From contig SSNP01000019.1 of assembly GCA_006937955.1 (NCBI GenBank), forward strand, positions 4,905,068 to 4,969,067: a stretch of 64,000 nt of DNA. The letters are read 5' to 3'. The stretch comes from Pachypanchax playfairii. Lineage: Eukaryota; Chordata; Actinopteri; Cyprinodontiformes; Aplocheilidae. Under the pieces are notes generated by a model. It made no database searches and was not told the DNA's origin. It saw nothing but the letters and a program-made list of their open reading frames with translations. The position numbers were made by a program, and so were the translations under genes. Shown here in pieces: positions 10,571 through 22,171 of the stretch (within the stretch, counting starts at the first letter, position 1; each line of letters begins with the position of its first letter).

Positions 10571-11334
10571 CAAAAAAAAATAAAAATTAAAAAGGCAATT
10601 CACACATTACATTTTATGTTGGAGGTTAATATTTCATCAGGAAGTTTTTTTAAGATTAAGTTCATCTACAATTTTCCTTTTAGCTTTACAACCAATGAGT
10701 AAATGTTACTTAGTAGAGAAAGGACATTATACACATTCATGCTTTAAAGATCTCTTCTGTGTTACTGCAGTTACATGCTCTTTCCCAGAACTCATTTTTC
10801 TCTAATGCAAGGTCACGGTTAAGAGACAGCTACAACTGGCTCCACTGGTTTGGGAGTGACGATTTACTGTTAATACTTTGTCTAAAGAGAGTATAAAGAC
10901 TGAGCTGGGTAGAGCGGTCAGAGGAGGAGCCAGAGCGGAGCGGACACACTCTCCCCAGCTGGGTTATTGAACCATGGAGTGATTTTGTATTTTCTATAAT
11001 AAAAGGGTTTAAAAGGAAAGAAACCCTAACAGTTACATTTATAACAGATAAGCTTAAACCCAGTTATCTTTTTAGTTTCATTTTATCACAGATGTTTGTA
11101 CATCACAGAGCAAAGTAAAGTGTCCAATACCACCCCTCCACCAACAAGGCTTAGCATGTCAGATGTTCCCACGTAGTGCCATTACAATGGAAGTGACCAC
11201 ATCCCAGTATAATTCAGTGTCATGAAGTATGGATATAGTTTATTAAAAATATTCTTTGACTATTGACATTACATCAAGCCATTTTGTACAACCTCCAGAA
11301 CAACTTTCCACATTTGATGCAGTTTGTCTCAGCT
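10571..11334. other. Downstream DNA of gene D, no gene seen
   Basis: Inverted equivalent of 5140-5929. The gene D poly(A) signal (tttatt on the plus strand) is at 11239-11244. Confidence 0.5.
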
Positions 11335-12480
11335 TCATGAGCGCCTAGAGGCCCGTGGGAAGAGTTTCTGCTGGTGCTGTCCAGAACCAGGATCAGATGG
11401 AGTGTCAGGAGCACCAGGTCCATGGTCTTTCAGGTAGTGGATGTTCTGGTAGTAGTCCTTGCCCTTCTCATGGTTCTTGCTGAAGGTTGTGTAGGTGCCA
11501 GGAGGGTACAGGCCATACAGGAGCCTGTAATCAAACTCAGGGTAAGGAAAAGGGTAAGGCAGTGGGTAAGGATAAGGACTCACCCAGTAGCCTCCCCCAC
11601 CAACATAAGGCATTGGGTAGCTTGGGAGTCCTTGTCCAGGACCCATACTGGCAGCTGGATAACCAAATTCTTCAGTTTCATGCTGGTAGTTGCCGAGTTC
11701 TGCCTCCTTCACAACATTAGAGGTCTCTCCAGACTGGAGGACAGGTCCAGGTGGAGGAGGAGGGGGTGGTGGGAGGCTGTCACTGGGACCGGGACCCGAG
11801 GACTGGATGTTGGCCAACTCCTCTTCAGAGAAGATCTTGGGATCAACAGTCCACTTGGTTTCTGAGGAAGAGGAGAGAGATTAACCATGGAGGTAATANT
11901 TTACCTCAATTACTTCAACCCATGTTTCAGAAGATTACCTGGTAGACCAGACTGAGCAGCTCCAGGTTGACCAGCTCCAGGCTGAGCAGGTACAAAAGGC
12001 ACACCAACAGGGTATGCAGGCATAGCAGGTACAAAACCAGCACCAACAGGGTATCCAGCTTCAGGCATAGTGGAGCTCATGCTGCCTGATGGAGCAGCCT
12101 GAACAAACATAGGTGGACTGGCAGCTTGTCCAACTACCTGCATCGGTCTGGAGACATCTCTAGGTGCATAGTGGCCAGTGGCTGATCCTCTGTAAGCAGC
12201 ACCTCCAGTATCTGCACCACCACTGCTCCAGTCTTGGGATTTTGAGCCTAAATAATAACAAGTGTTAAAGAAACCTGGATGCATAAAGTTTCAACTTACT
12301 TGAGAATATTTTACCTTTAACTGGTAAACCATGTACATCCAGGATCAGCAAGGCACAGAGAGAAACCCTGAAAAACATCACATTTTAATGGCGTAATTAT
12401 TATTAAACAAAAGAGGAACTTGAAATCAACTCCTACAGTTCACACATCTCATACCTCAGACAGAACTCAGCAGCCATCAT
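11335..12480 (-). CDS. Array gene D: secreted Pro/Gly/Tyr-rich protein
   Basis: Minus-strand exons are 12480-12455, 12367-12315, 12247-11939 and 11861-11335 (26, 53, 309 and 527 nt), for 304 residues, frame intact. The signal peptide starts MMAAEFCLRVSLCALLILDVHG. The protein has the full family layout: YPVGAGFVPA and YPVGVPFVPA in exon 3, then PPPPPPPP, YVGGGGYW, YPYPLPYPFPYP and an end in RASRRS*. It is the mirror partner of B and shares with B the intron-3 word TAATTGAGG that C lacks. A single N (11899) lies in intron 3 and does not touch the coding frame. It is convergent with C and divergent from E. Confidence 0.87.
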
Positions 12481-12519
12481 AGTGGAACTCAGCTGTACTG
12501 AACAGGGCAGAGGTGAGAG

Positions 12520-12585
12520 TTTATAACTGTTACCCAAGAAGAGTCCTGACCAATCAGAGTTTAATGAGTTAACTACACACAGCTG
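12520..12585 (-). promoter_or_regulatory. Core promoter module of gene D
   Basis: On the minus strand: CAGCTGTGTG 12585-12576, ATTGGTC 12554-12548, TATAAA 12525-12520. Same 60-bp and 45-bp spacings as gene B. Confidence 0.7.
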
Positions 12586-12682
12586 CTGCTCAATGACTTG
12601 GCACTGTCCAAGGCAGCTGATGAAAGCATCATGTATAATTGAGTTCTTCCTTTTTTCACTATTGTGAATTTAAAGCTTTTAA

Positions 12683-13044
12683 AAACATCTTAACACTTGT
12701 AATCATTCCAGTGTACTGTGATCTCTGATGACTCTAATATGTTTCAAGACATTCCATGTGCTCTTTATTCTTACAGTACTGATTATAAGTGTCAAGCAAA
12801 GTTCTGTCTCTGTACTTTGACCCTTTTTCATTAGTAATGTTAATATGTTTTATGCCAAAAAAATATTTGGATTCAGTTACTTTCCCATAAAAGTAACTGA
12901 ATTAAACAACAAGTCAGAAGTCATTCCACCCTAAACAAATAAAATGACTAAACAATAAAAGAAGTTGTGAATTCTTACAGCTAGAAAATGTAAGTATACT
13001 TTTTCAGTAGTTAGATGATTTATTAATTCTCCACCTTCTTTATT
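12683..13044. other. Intergenic, nothing recognised
   Basis: AT-rich DNA just outside the right arm of the inverted duplication. Neither coding potential nor a known repeat is visible. Confidence 0.4.
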
Positions 13045-13400
13045 TCTGCTCCCTGTAGTCTCACTGTTTCACTCGTGTCCCTCTCATTCACACACGTTCT
13101 CTGTCTTGCTGCAGTCCACCTCCACGTCTCCAGATGTTCCTCCAGCTGCTCCCTCCTCTCACTACAGGTAACATCTGTAAACATCATGGTCCATGGAGAT
13201 TCCCGTCATTCTGTTCATCACCATAGCAACAAGAAGGGGGTTCAAGGCAGATCTTTGATACAGTCCCATCTCCACATTGAACTCCTCTGTCACACCTACA
13301 GAACATCTCACCACCAGCTTACAGCTGTCATACATGTCCTGCACCACTCTAACACTTAGTACGCATTTCGAGGAAGTATTTGAAGAATCTGTGAAACTGG
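13045..13400 (-). mobile_element. Non-LTR retrotransposon reverse-transcriptase fragment
   Basis: The minus-strand reading of 13347-13162 gives QDMYDSCKLVVRCSVGVTEEF followed by a degraded GLYQRSALNPLLVAMVMNR. This corresponds to the GLHQGSALSPFLF motif of fish LINE reverse transcriptases. Only this short piece is present and it has no catalytic YxDD segment, so it is dead. The clade is not assigned. Confidence 0.6.
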
Positions 13401-13489
13401 GACAGTTCCTGCACGGCGGTGTGAGATAACATCCTTAAAATACAACCTTAGAAGAAGACAATGAATTTGGACACAACCCAAGACAAAAC

Positions 13490-14470
13490 CTGATAATTGA
13501 TCAACAGCACCTGAGAGGCTTCAAACAGCAAGAAGGGGGTAGATTTGTTCTTGGTATTGTTGGGGACCTATAACTCAACCACCCAACCCTGCCCTGTTTC
13601 TTTTCTTTTTTCACTGGATATTGGTAGAGACATGTCCCTTCTGTCCATGCTAATTCTTTGCCCTTGTCAAACATGATGTCCTCAGTTGGAAGTGAGCACT
13701 GAGCTTAGAGTGTCACAGAGTGTCATCAGTGGCTTGAGACAGAAGTGGACATCCTTTGGTCATGTCACACACTGACGCATCATCGTGAACAGTGTCCTGC
13801 AGAACTGGATCATGAAGGTCACTCAGCTTCAGATACATTTAAGGGAGCTGAGAGACACCAAGTGTCACATCAAACCATATGAAACCATTTACATCAGTGT
13901 GGTCTGAATGCTCGATGACCTGCAAGGGTACCTGACCACACCACCAAGAACACGTGTCACCGTCTTGGACCAGGGAACATTTACAATGGACGGGGGACCA
14001 GTGGACCTTAGTTATGTTCTCTGATGAAAGTAGATTCACACTGAGCAGAAATGATGCTAACAGCGATGTTGGAGACATCAAGAAGAGCGGTATGCATCAG
14101 ACACTAGACGAGCTTTAGGTGGAGTTACAGTGTGAGCAGGTGTGTCCAGTTGATACAGAACTGTCCTACACTTGGTGAATGATACAGTGACGAGTCCAAA
14201 CTACCTGAATAACATCATTAATCCAGTCATTGTGTCCCTGCATGAACAACACAGGTCTAAATTCATCTTCATGGTCAACAATTTTCCAGCTCATTGAGAC
14301 TACATCATTAGAGAACAGCTGCCGGAGACTGAGGTTCCTTGAATGAAGGGACCTGGACTTTCTCCAGACCTGAATCCCAAAGAAAACCTCTAGGATCAGC
14401 TGAGTTTCCATGTAGAGACGCCTAACTCTGAACCCAGAACCTCAGTGACCTGAGGGTCTCTCTTCTAGTA
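13490..14470 (+). mobile_element. Degenerate Tc1/mariner-like transposon remnant, copy 3
   Basis: Same element as 5930-6980, with about 150 bp of unrelated sequence near its left part (13,523-13,680). The plus strand encodes the broken block SKFIFMVNNFPAH, a stop, DYIIREQL, then LSPDLNPKEN. It is more diverged from copies 1 and 2 than those are from each other. Confidence 0.6.
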
Positions 14471-15146
14471 GACTGGGATGCCTCAGTAGACAATAAGTGG
14501 GCTTGTGAACAGGATGAGACGTTGTTCTATTTGATCATCCAGCTGAACTTCTTCCAGTTTCAAAGTTTTGACCAGATGGGAGCCACAGATAATCTCATGT
14601 TAGCTCAGCAAGACTGGAAGCTGTAACACTATAACATGACTTCAGGATTTCTGTGAAGTCCTTTAAATCTTCTATCACCTTCAGATTTAGGCCTGAATCA
14701 GTGTCTTAAAATACAGAAATCCTTTGAAACATGAACGACGACAATAAAAGGCATAAAAAATTTGAGTAATCCACTGGAGCTTGTCATCTCCTCTCTCAAA
14801 TGCATATTAATAAAAACTATTATACATGCCATGTTATCAGACCAAAAGGTGAGGGTTATGGATCATTAACCAACATATTTACTGGGGTGCCTAATGCAAA
14901 GCCTATTGTTTAAAAAGTTCTCAAGGAAATAGGATATTCTGGTTTAACAGTTTGAGACTCTTAAACTTTGTCAGCAACCGAAAGATTTGATACATTTATA
15001 TCAATCACTTCATGAATATGAAACAGGCTTCTTTTTAACTGCATTTTAATAATCCAAAAACAGCAAAAACAAATGTAAGCATGTAATTTGGGAAGCTACG
15101 CTTCAGCTCTGTTGAAGCCTGATTAGTTTCCAGAGTCATTGAGCAG
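14471..15146. other. Intergenic upstream of gene E
   Basis: No gene seen. Bases 14,700-14,860 repeat the flank of gene C (7507-7660). Confidence 0.45.
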
Positions 15147-15212
15147 CAGCTGTGTGTAGTTAACTTGTTAAACTCTGATTGGTCAGGACTCTTCTTGGGT
15201 AACAGTTATAAA
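15147..15212 (+). promoter_or_regulatory. Core promoter module of gene E
   Basis: CAGCTGTGTG 15147-15156, ATTGGTC 15178-15184, TATAAA 15207-15212. Intact, although the gene it drives is broken. Confidence 0.65.
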
Positions 15213-15251
15213 CTCTCACCTCTGTCTTGTTCAGTACAGCTGAGTTCCACT

Positions 15252-16346
15252 ATGATGGCTGCTGAGTTCTTGCTGAGGTATGAGCAGGTTGGACTGTAGA
15301 AGCTGGTTTGATTATTATCTTTTGTAATTAAAAGTAATGCATTAAAATGTGATGTTTTTCAGGGTTTCTCTCTGTGCCTTGCTGATCCTGGATATACATG
15401 GTTTACCAGTGAAAGGTAGGAAATCATCTGCTGTTCTAAAATGGGGTAAATGCATGTACACTTGTCTGTCCTTTCCCAGACTCAAAATCCCAAGACTGGA
15501 GCAGTGGTGCTGCAGATACTGGAGGTAACTATGCTGCTTACAGAGGATCAGCCACTGGCCACTATGCACCTAGAGATGTCTCCAGGCCGATGCAGGTAGT
15601 TGGACAAGCTGCTAGTCCCCCTATGTTTGTTCAGGCTGCTCCATCAGGCAGCATGAGCTCCACTACGCCTGAAGCTGGATACCCTGTTGGTGCTGGTTTT
15701 GTACCTGCTATGCCTGGAGATCTTACACCTGGAGCTGCTCAGTCTGGTCTACCAGGTTATCTTCTGAAACATGGGTTGAAGTGATCAAAGGTAAAATATT
15801 ACCTCCATGGTTAATCTCTCTCCTCTTCCTCAGAAACCAAGTGGACTGTTGATCCCAAGATCTTCTCTGAAGAGGAATTGGCCAACATCCAGTCCTCGGG
15901 TCCCGGTCCCAGTAACCTTCTTCAACCACCCCCTCCTCCACCTTTACTCGTCCTCCAGTCTGGAGAGACCTCTAATGTTGTGAAGGAGGCAGAACTACCA
16001 GCATGAAACTGAAGAATTTGGTTATCCAGCTGCCAGTGTGGGTCCTGGACAAGGACTCCCAAGCTACCCAATGCCTTATGTTGGTGGGGGAGGCTACTGG
16101 GTGAGCCCTTATCCTTACCCACTGCCTTACCCTTTTCCTTACCCTGAGTTTGACTACAGGCTCCTGTATGGCCTGTACCCTCCTGGCACCTACACAACCT
16201 TCAGCAAGAACCATGAGAAGGGCAAGGACTACTACCAGAACATCCACTACCTGAAAGACCATGGACCTGGTGCTCCTGACACTCCATTTGATCCTGGTTC
16301 TGGACATCGGCAACAGAAAATCTTCCCACAGCACTCAGGAAGCTGA
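15252..16346 (+). pseudogene. Array gene E: frameshifted copy
   Basis: Exons by homology are 15252-15277, 15363-15415, 15480-15755 and 15834-16346. Exon 3 is 276 nt: it has gained two codons (GGNYAAY) and lost the second YPVG repeat. Its donor is GTTATC instead of GTAATC. In exon 4 the paralogues read GAACTCGGCAACTACC and E reads GAACTACC: eight bases between two AACT/ACT words are gone. The frame then ends at TGA 16004-16006 (EAELPA*), for about 175 residues without the Tyr/Pro-rich half. The rest of the old frame stays open to 16346. Poly(A) signal AATAAA at 16652-16657. A sequencing error cannot be excluded, but the flanking microhomology fits a real slippage deletion. Confidence 0.8.
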
Positions 16347-16659
16347 GAAACACCAAATCAAACATGGAAGTGGTTTTGGAGGGTGTATAAAGTGAATGTA
16401 GTACTTTTAAATCTTGGCCTACACTTTGTCAAACGAACTTGAATTTGCACTGGGTTTAGAATTTGTCCTGTAAAACTGATCTAGATGTTTAAGTGGTGCT
16501 GGATGCTACAAATGAGGTGTACATGAAATTTCCCAACCACCAAATGTTGCGTGAGGGCTGAAACTTTATCTAAGCCTAATCATGAACGGCAACATGAAGG
16601 CTGGCTTAACTGCTTCCTCCTGAAAAGTATTTCCACTCTAAGGTAAAATGGAATAAACC

Positions 16660-17440
16660 TGATTTTTGAATTAGAACCCAACTTGAAGAAAAAACCTTAA
16701 AATTTCCCAAGGTGAGAAATCTATTTTACACTTTCCTTGGGGGGAAATTTCTTTGCCTTTAAAGGTGCAAAGGGCAGCCATTTTGTGCAGTTGCAGGGTT
16801 CAGTATCTTACAGAAACTTCCTGTAGTTTATTGCAATGGTGATTTTTACTTCCCCATTAGGCCACTGTAGACAGAGAAAACTGTTCCTAACAATGTCCTG
16901 TTTGAAAAGCAAATTGAAAATAAAGACTGAAAGTGGAAGTACCCCTGGATGTAAAAATTTAACTGCTCCAGTCCAGTAAGATGTTGGCATAAACCTTAGG
17001 TAGCTCAAGTGTTTTCCACTGATTTGTAAACTCTAAGAGCTCTTACGGTGTAATCCTGATGAATATATTTGCGTTTACTTTAATGCACTGCTGCCTTGCA
17101 AGTTCAAAGCCATCCAGGACCTTTCTGCATGGAGTGTACATGTGTGGGTTTTCTGAGGACTCCTGCTTCCTCTCAGACACCAAAAATCTGCTTGAGGTTA
17201 CTACTACTACTGTCATTTAGCAGACACTTTTATCCAAAGCGACTTACATTGAGAGAACATACAAGCAAAAAATCAAAGAGAAGGAAACAATATAAGGAGG
17301 TTAATTGTCAAATTTCAACCAGCAACAAGTTATTTAACCCCAAATGGTGCAATGAGTTGCTTCTCATTTCTTACCATGGAAAGACTCATCCCATGGTCAT
17401 GGAAAAGATTTTAGTCTGTTTGAGAAAGGTCAAATTATTG
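16660..17440. other. Intergenic with repeat pieces, no gene seen
   Basis: 16,990-17,095 and 17,090-17,420 repeat segments at 9130-9522. Bases 17,211-17,253 carry the word 'tttatccaaagcgacttaca', which is a very common teleost repeat motif. Nothing else is recognised. Confidence 0.5.
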
Positions 17441-18475
17441 GCATCAAGCAGAGAAAACATCTGAGATTGCAGAAACTACTAAAACTGGGTTAAGAACTGT
17501 CAAACACATTCAAAGATATTAAAAGGATTATGGGGGTTCATTGTCTTCCAGGAAGAAATGTGGCTGGAAAAAAATTCTGAATAGTCATGATAGGAATCAT
17601 TCAAATGTTTGGTGAAATCAAAGAAAAAACAGCAGTAGAACTCAGGGATATGCTTAGTAATAAAAGTAAGAGCATTTCACATGGACAATGCAAAGGGAAC
17701 TATAGGGATTGGGACTGAACGGCCGTGTAGCTGTAAGGAAACAACTAATCAGTGAGGCTAACCAGAAAAAGGCTTTTGTTAGGGAGCATAAAAATTGGAC
17801 TCTGGAGTGATGGAAGAAGGTCATGTGGTCTGATGAGTCCAGATTAACCCTGTTCCAGATTGATGGGTGCATCAGGATAAGAAGAGAGGGAGATGAAGTG
17901 ATGCACCCATCATGCCTAGGGTCAACTGTACAAGCCTGTGGGGGCAGTACCATGATCTGGGGTTGGTGCAGTTGGTCAGGTCTAGTATCAGCAACAGTAT
18001 GAGCTCAAAGAATGAGGTCAGCTTACCACCAGAATATTTTGAATGACCACCAGGTTATTACATCAACTGATTTTTTTTCTTCCCTGAAGGCACAGGCATA
18101 TTCCAAGACAACAATGCAGGATTCATTGGGCTCAAACTCTGAATGAGTGGTTCAGGGAGCATGAGGCATCATTTTCACACATGGATTGGCCACCACAGAG
18201 TCTAGACCTGAACCCCATTGAGAATGTTTGGGATATGCTGGGTAGGCTTTGCACAGCGGTCAGACTCAACCGTCATCAATGAAAGATCTTGGTGAAAAAT
18301 TAATGCAACACTGGATGGAAATAAATTCTGTGATGCTGTAGAAGCTTCTTGAAACAATGCCACAATGTGTGTCATCATCAAAGCTAAAAGTGGCCCAAGT
18401 GACCTTTTTCTTTTTTTTTTTTTTCATTCTTTTCTTGGGTAGCGCCTTTTTGGGGGCCAGGCAGTGTATAATGCC
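17441..18475 (+). mobile_element. Tc1-like transposon, 5'-truncated and inactivated
   Basis: The plus strand reads, through stops and frameshifts, as a fish Tc1-family transposase. It has helix-turn-helix words KTSEIAETTKTGLRTVKHIQRY and RKKCGWKKIL near the start, then GLMSPD (equivalent of the WSDES block), and MDWPPQSLDLNPIENVWDML at about 18,182-18,240 (WPPQSPDLNPIEN block). The right end, GGGGGCCAGGCAGTGTATA (18,456-18,474), matches the usual Tc1 terminal repeat TACACTGCCTGGCC read in reverse. I see no left terminal repeat. Confidence 0.75.
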
Positions 18476-19628
18476 TGATCAAACAGGAAGGTCGTAAGCC
18501 TTAAAAGTCAACAGAGTGTCCCATCATTATGGCTCCAAATGCTTCTCATTTTAGCAACATGGAGGAAGGTAGGCCTGGTAAAATGCTTTATATGAGCATT
18601 ATAGGACATTTCTTGGGCCATTTTTTATTAGTTGATTTATCAAGGACAATGCAAAAAGACGTGGAGGACATGTGAATCGACTGATGTTTTGCACACAGAG
18701 TATATAGCATGCAGCTAATTTGCAACTCGTTTCCCTGGTTGGGCTTTTTAAGTGAAATGAAGGGAAGAAGAAAGAGAAAAACAATATGATAATGCAATAC
18801 GAGCAACACCAAAGTAATACAAAGTAAAGAACATATAACTAACAACATAAACACAATCCCTATCGTCTAAATCAGAAAAACAAAATAAAACACATACTGA
18901 TGCACTTTAGTGAATAGCTTACTGACACTGTATATGTCACTTAAGGTACATTTTTGTTTTGTTTTTAGCAAGTTTGTCACATTAGATGTAAATATATGAA
19001 AATAATGCCACAGTTTCCAAAATTTTGGAAGCTAAGTTTCTGCTATTCAAAGTGACTGACTGACCACATATGTTGTTTTTAAGGTGCGCAGGACAAAAAA
19101 TTTTAAACATCTGTGTAATCTGAGTTTCAAAACTGTTGTAACCGTTTCTCTTCCTCTTCCTGATTGAAGAAGAACATGAAAATTTAAAAAGTTAGAAGGA
19201 AGTGATTCAATAATACTAACATGATCCTCCTGCTGCAGTCACGTTAATGGTTCTGCAGCATTACAACACCCACAGAGGTCAAGATGGTCAGTCAGCTTGT
19301 GTAAGAGGTTAGATCTTCTTCAAAAGGACATTGTTTCCTCAGTTCTTTCTCTAAATGAAATCATTGGGTGTACTGCTGTAAAAATCATATGGATCGGCAC
19401 ACTGGTATTATAAAGGTTATACTGGTTCATATGTGTATTACCCATCAAATATCAACTTCATAAAACTCTCAAGATTAAAATTACCAGTGAAAACAACAAA
19501 ACTAGAATTAAATAATTAAATAAATTGTTTTCCAGAAAATATAAATTAACTTTTGTTAATTATTCAGCTGTCTACTTAAGCCTGATTAGTTTCCAGAGTC
19601 ATTGAGCAGCAGCTGTGTGTAGTTAACT
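18411..19628. repeat. 1.2-kb block repeated across an N gap, first copy
   Basis: Runs from the poly-T tract in the Tc1 tail to AGTTAACT inside a gene-promoter flank. The same 1.2 kb follows immediately after the gap at 19,639-20,855, with no difference that I can see. The copy ends at the promoter just after CAGCTGTGTG, where a gene would be expected, but the gap starts instead. The 88-residue open frame inside both copies has no recognisable features. Confidence 0.85.
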
Positions 19629-19638
19629 NNNNNNNNNN
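19629..19638. other. Assembly gap (10 N)
   Basis: Ten Ns between two copies of the same 1.2-kb block. The true relation of the two contig ends is unknown. Confidence 0.98.
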
Positions 19639-20855
19639 TTTTTTTTTTTTTCATTCTTTTCTTGGGTAGCGCCTTTTTGGGGGCCAGGCAGTGTATAATG
19701 CCTGATCAAACAGGAAGGTCGTAAGCCTTAAAAGTCAACAGAGTGTCCCATCATTATGGCTCCAAATGCTTCTCATTTTAGCAACATGGAGGAAGGTAGG
19801 CCTGGTAAAATGCTTTATATGAGCATTATAGGACATTTCTTGGGCCATTTTTTATTAGTTGATTTATCAAGGACAATGCAAAAAGACGTGGAGGACATGT
19901 GAATCGACTGATGTTTTGCACACAGAGTATATAGCATGCAGCTAATTTGCAACTCGTTTCCCTGGTTGGGCTTTTTAAGTGAAATGAAGGGAAGAAGAAA
20001 GAGAAAAACAATATGATAATGCAATACGAGCAACACCAAAGTAATACAAAGTAAAGAACATATAACTAACAACATAAACACAATCCCTATCGTCTAAATC
20101 AGAAAAACAAAATAAAACACATACTGATGCACTTTAGTGAATAGCTTACTGACACTGTATATGTCACTTAAGGTACATTTTTGTTTTGTTTTTAGCAAGT
20201 TTGTCACATTAGATGTAAATATATGAAAATAATGCCACAGTTTCCAAAATTTTGGAAGCTAAGTTTCTGCTATTCAAAGTGACTGACTGACCACATATGT
20301 TGTTTTTAAGGTGCGCAGGACAAAAAATTTTAAACATCTGTGTAATCTGAGTTTCAAAACTGTTGTAACCGTTTCTCTTCCTCTTCCTGATTGAAGAAGA
20401 ACATGAAAATTTAAAAAGTTAGAAGGAAGTGATTCAATAATACTAACATGATCCTCCTGCTGCAGTCACGTTAATGGTTCTGCAGCATTACAACACCCAC
20501 AGAGGTCAAGATGGTCAGTCAGCTTGTGTAAGAGGTTAGATCTTCTTCAAAAGGACATTGTTTCCTCAGTTCTTTCTCTAAATGAAATCATTGGGTGTAC
20601 TGCTGTAAAAATCATATGGATCGGCACACTGGTATTATAAAGGTTATACTGGTTCATATGTGTATTACCCATCAAATATCAACTTCATAAAACTCTCAAG
20701 ATTAAAATTACCAGTGAAAACAACAAAACTAGAATTAAATAATTAAATAAATTGTTTTCCAGAAAATATAAATTAACTTTTGTTAATTATTCAGCTGTCT
20801 ACTTAAGCCTGATTAGTTTCCAGAGTCATTGAGCAGCAGCTGTGTGTAGTTAACT
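19639..20855. repeat. 1.2-kb block repeated across an N gap, second copy
   Basis: Matches 18,411-19,628 and continues without a break into the promoter of gene F. Confidence 0.85.
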
Positions 20856-20902
20856 TGTTAAACTCTGATTGGTCAGGACTCTTCTTGGGTAACAGTTATA
20901 AA
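20837..20902 (+). promoter_or_regulatory. Core promoter module of gene F
   Basis: CAGCTGTGTG 20837-20846, ATTGGTC 20868-20874, TATAAA 20897-20902. Same spacings as gene B. Confidence 0.7.
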
Positions 20903-20941
20903 CTCTCACCTCTGTCTTGTTCAGTACAGCTGAGTTCCACT

Positions 20942-22081
20942 ATGATGGCTGCTGAGGTCTGTCTGAGGTATGAGACGTGTGAACTGTAGGAGCTGATTTC
21001 AATTTTCTCTTTTGTTTAATAATAATAATTAATCCATTAAAATGTGATGTTTTTCAGGGTTTCTCTCTGTGCCTTGCTGATCCTGGATGTACATGGTTTA
21101 CCAGTTAAAGGTAAAATATTCTCAAGTAACCTGAAACTTTATGCATCCAGGTTTCTTTGACATCTGTTTTTATTTAGGTTCAAAATCTCAAGACTGGAGC
21201 AGTGGTGGTGCAGATACTGGAGGTGCTGCTTACAGAGGATCAGCCACTGGCCACTATGCACCGAGAGATGTCTCCAGACCAATGCAGGTAGTTGGACAAG
21301 CTGCCAGTCCCCCTATGTTTGTTCAGGCTGCTCCATCAGGCAGCATGAGCTCCACTATGCCTGAAGCTGGATACCCTGTTGGTGCTGGTTTTGTACCTGC
21401 TATGCCTGCATACCCTGTTGGTGTGCCTTTTGTACCTGCTCAGCCTGGAGCTGGTCAACCTGGAGCTGCTCAGTCTGGTCTACCAGGTAATCTTCTGAAA
21501 CATGGGTTGAAGTGATCGAGGTAAAATATTACCTCCATGGTTAATCTCTCTCCTCTTCCTCAGAAACCAAGTGGACTGTTGATCCCAAGATCTTCTCTGA
21601 AGAGGAATTGGCCAACATCCAGTCCTCTAGTCCCGGTCCCAGTGACAGCCTCCCACAACCCCCTCCTCCACCACCTGGACCCGTCCTCCAGTCTGGAGAG
21701 ACCTCCAATGTTGTGAAGGAGGCAGAACTCGGCAACTACCAGCATGAAACTGAAGAATTTGGTTATCCAGCTGCCAGTATGGGTCCTGGACAAGGACTCC
21801 CAAGCTACCCAATGCCTTATGTTGGTGGGGGAGGCTACTGGGTGAGTCCTTATCCTTACCCACTGCCTTACCCTTTTCCTTACCCTGAGTTTGACTACAG
21901 GCTCCTGTATGGCCTGTACCCTCCTGGCACCTACACAACCTTCAGCAAGAACCATGAGAAGGGCAAGGACTACTACCAGAACATCCACTACCTGAAAGAC
22001 CATGGACCTGGTGCTCCTGACACTCCATCTGATCCTGGTTCTGGACAGCACCAGCAGAAACTTTTCCCACAACGCTCATGA
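20942..22081 (+). CDS. Array gene F: secreted Pro/Gly/Tyr-rich protein
   Basis: Exons are 20942-20967, 21058-21110, 21178-21486 and 21564-22081 (26, 53, 309 and 518 nt), for 301 residues, frame intact. The signal peptide starts MMAAEVCLRVSLCALLILDVHG. The body is almost identical to B, C and D, but the C-terminus ends KLFPQRS*, three residues shorter, and the 3' UTR from about 22,090 is unlike theirs. Poly(A) signal AATAAA at 22166-22171. No cysteine in the mature part. Confidence 0.87.
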
Positions 22082-22171
22082 AGCTGAGAAACACCAGTTC
22101 AGTATGGTGGCTGGAGAAACTTGCACAATAGCTACGAAGTTGATGGGCATAACCTGTAAATCTTTAATAAA

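Larger units (their letters stand above)
9523..12682. repeat. Right arm of the inverted duplication (partner 3791-6979)
   Basis: Reverse complement of the left arm, carrying gene D in place of gene B and a second copy of the Tc1-like remnant in place of 5930-6980. Confidence 0.8.

Noticed and set aside
13839..14411. Minus-strand frames of 80 and 81 codons
   Set aside because: They lie antisense to the Tc1-like remnant whose protein motifs are on the plus strand.
18588..18854. 88-codon minus-strand frame, found identically at 19815-20081
   Set aside because: The identity comes from the duplicated block around the gap, not from two genes. Composition is that of AT-rich random sequence.
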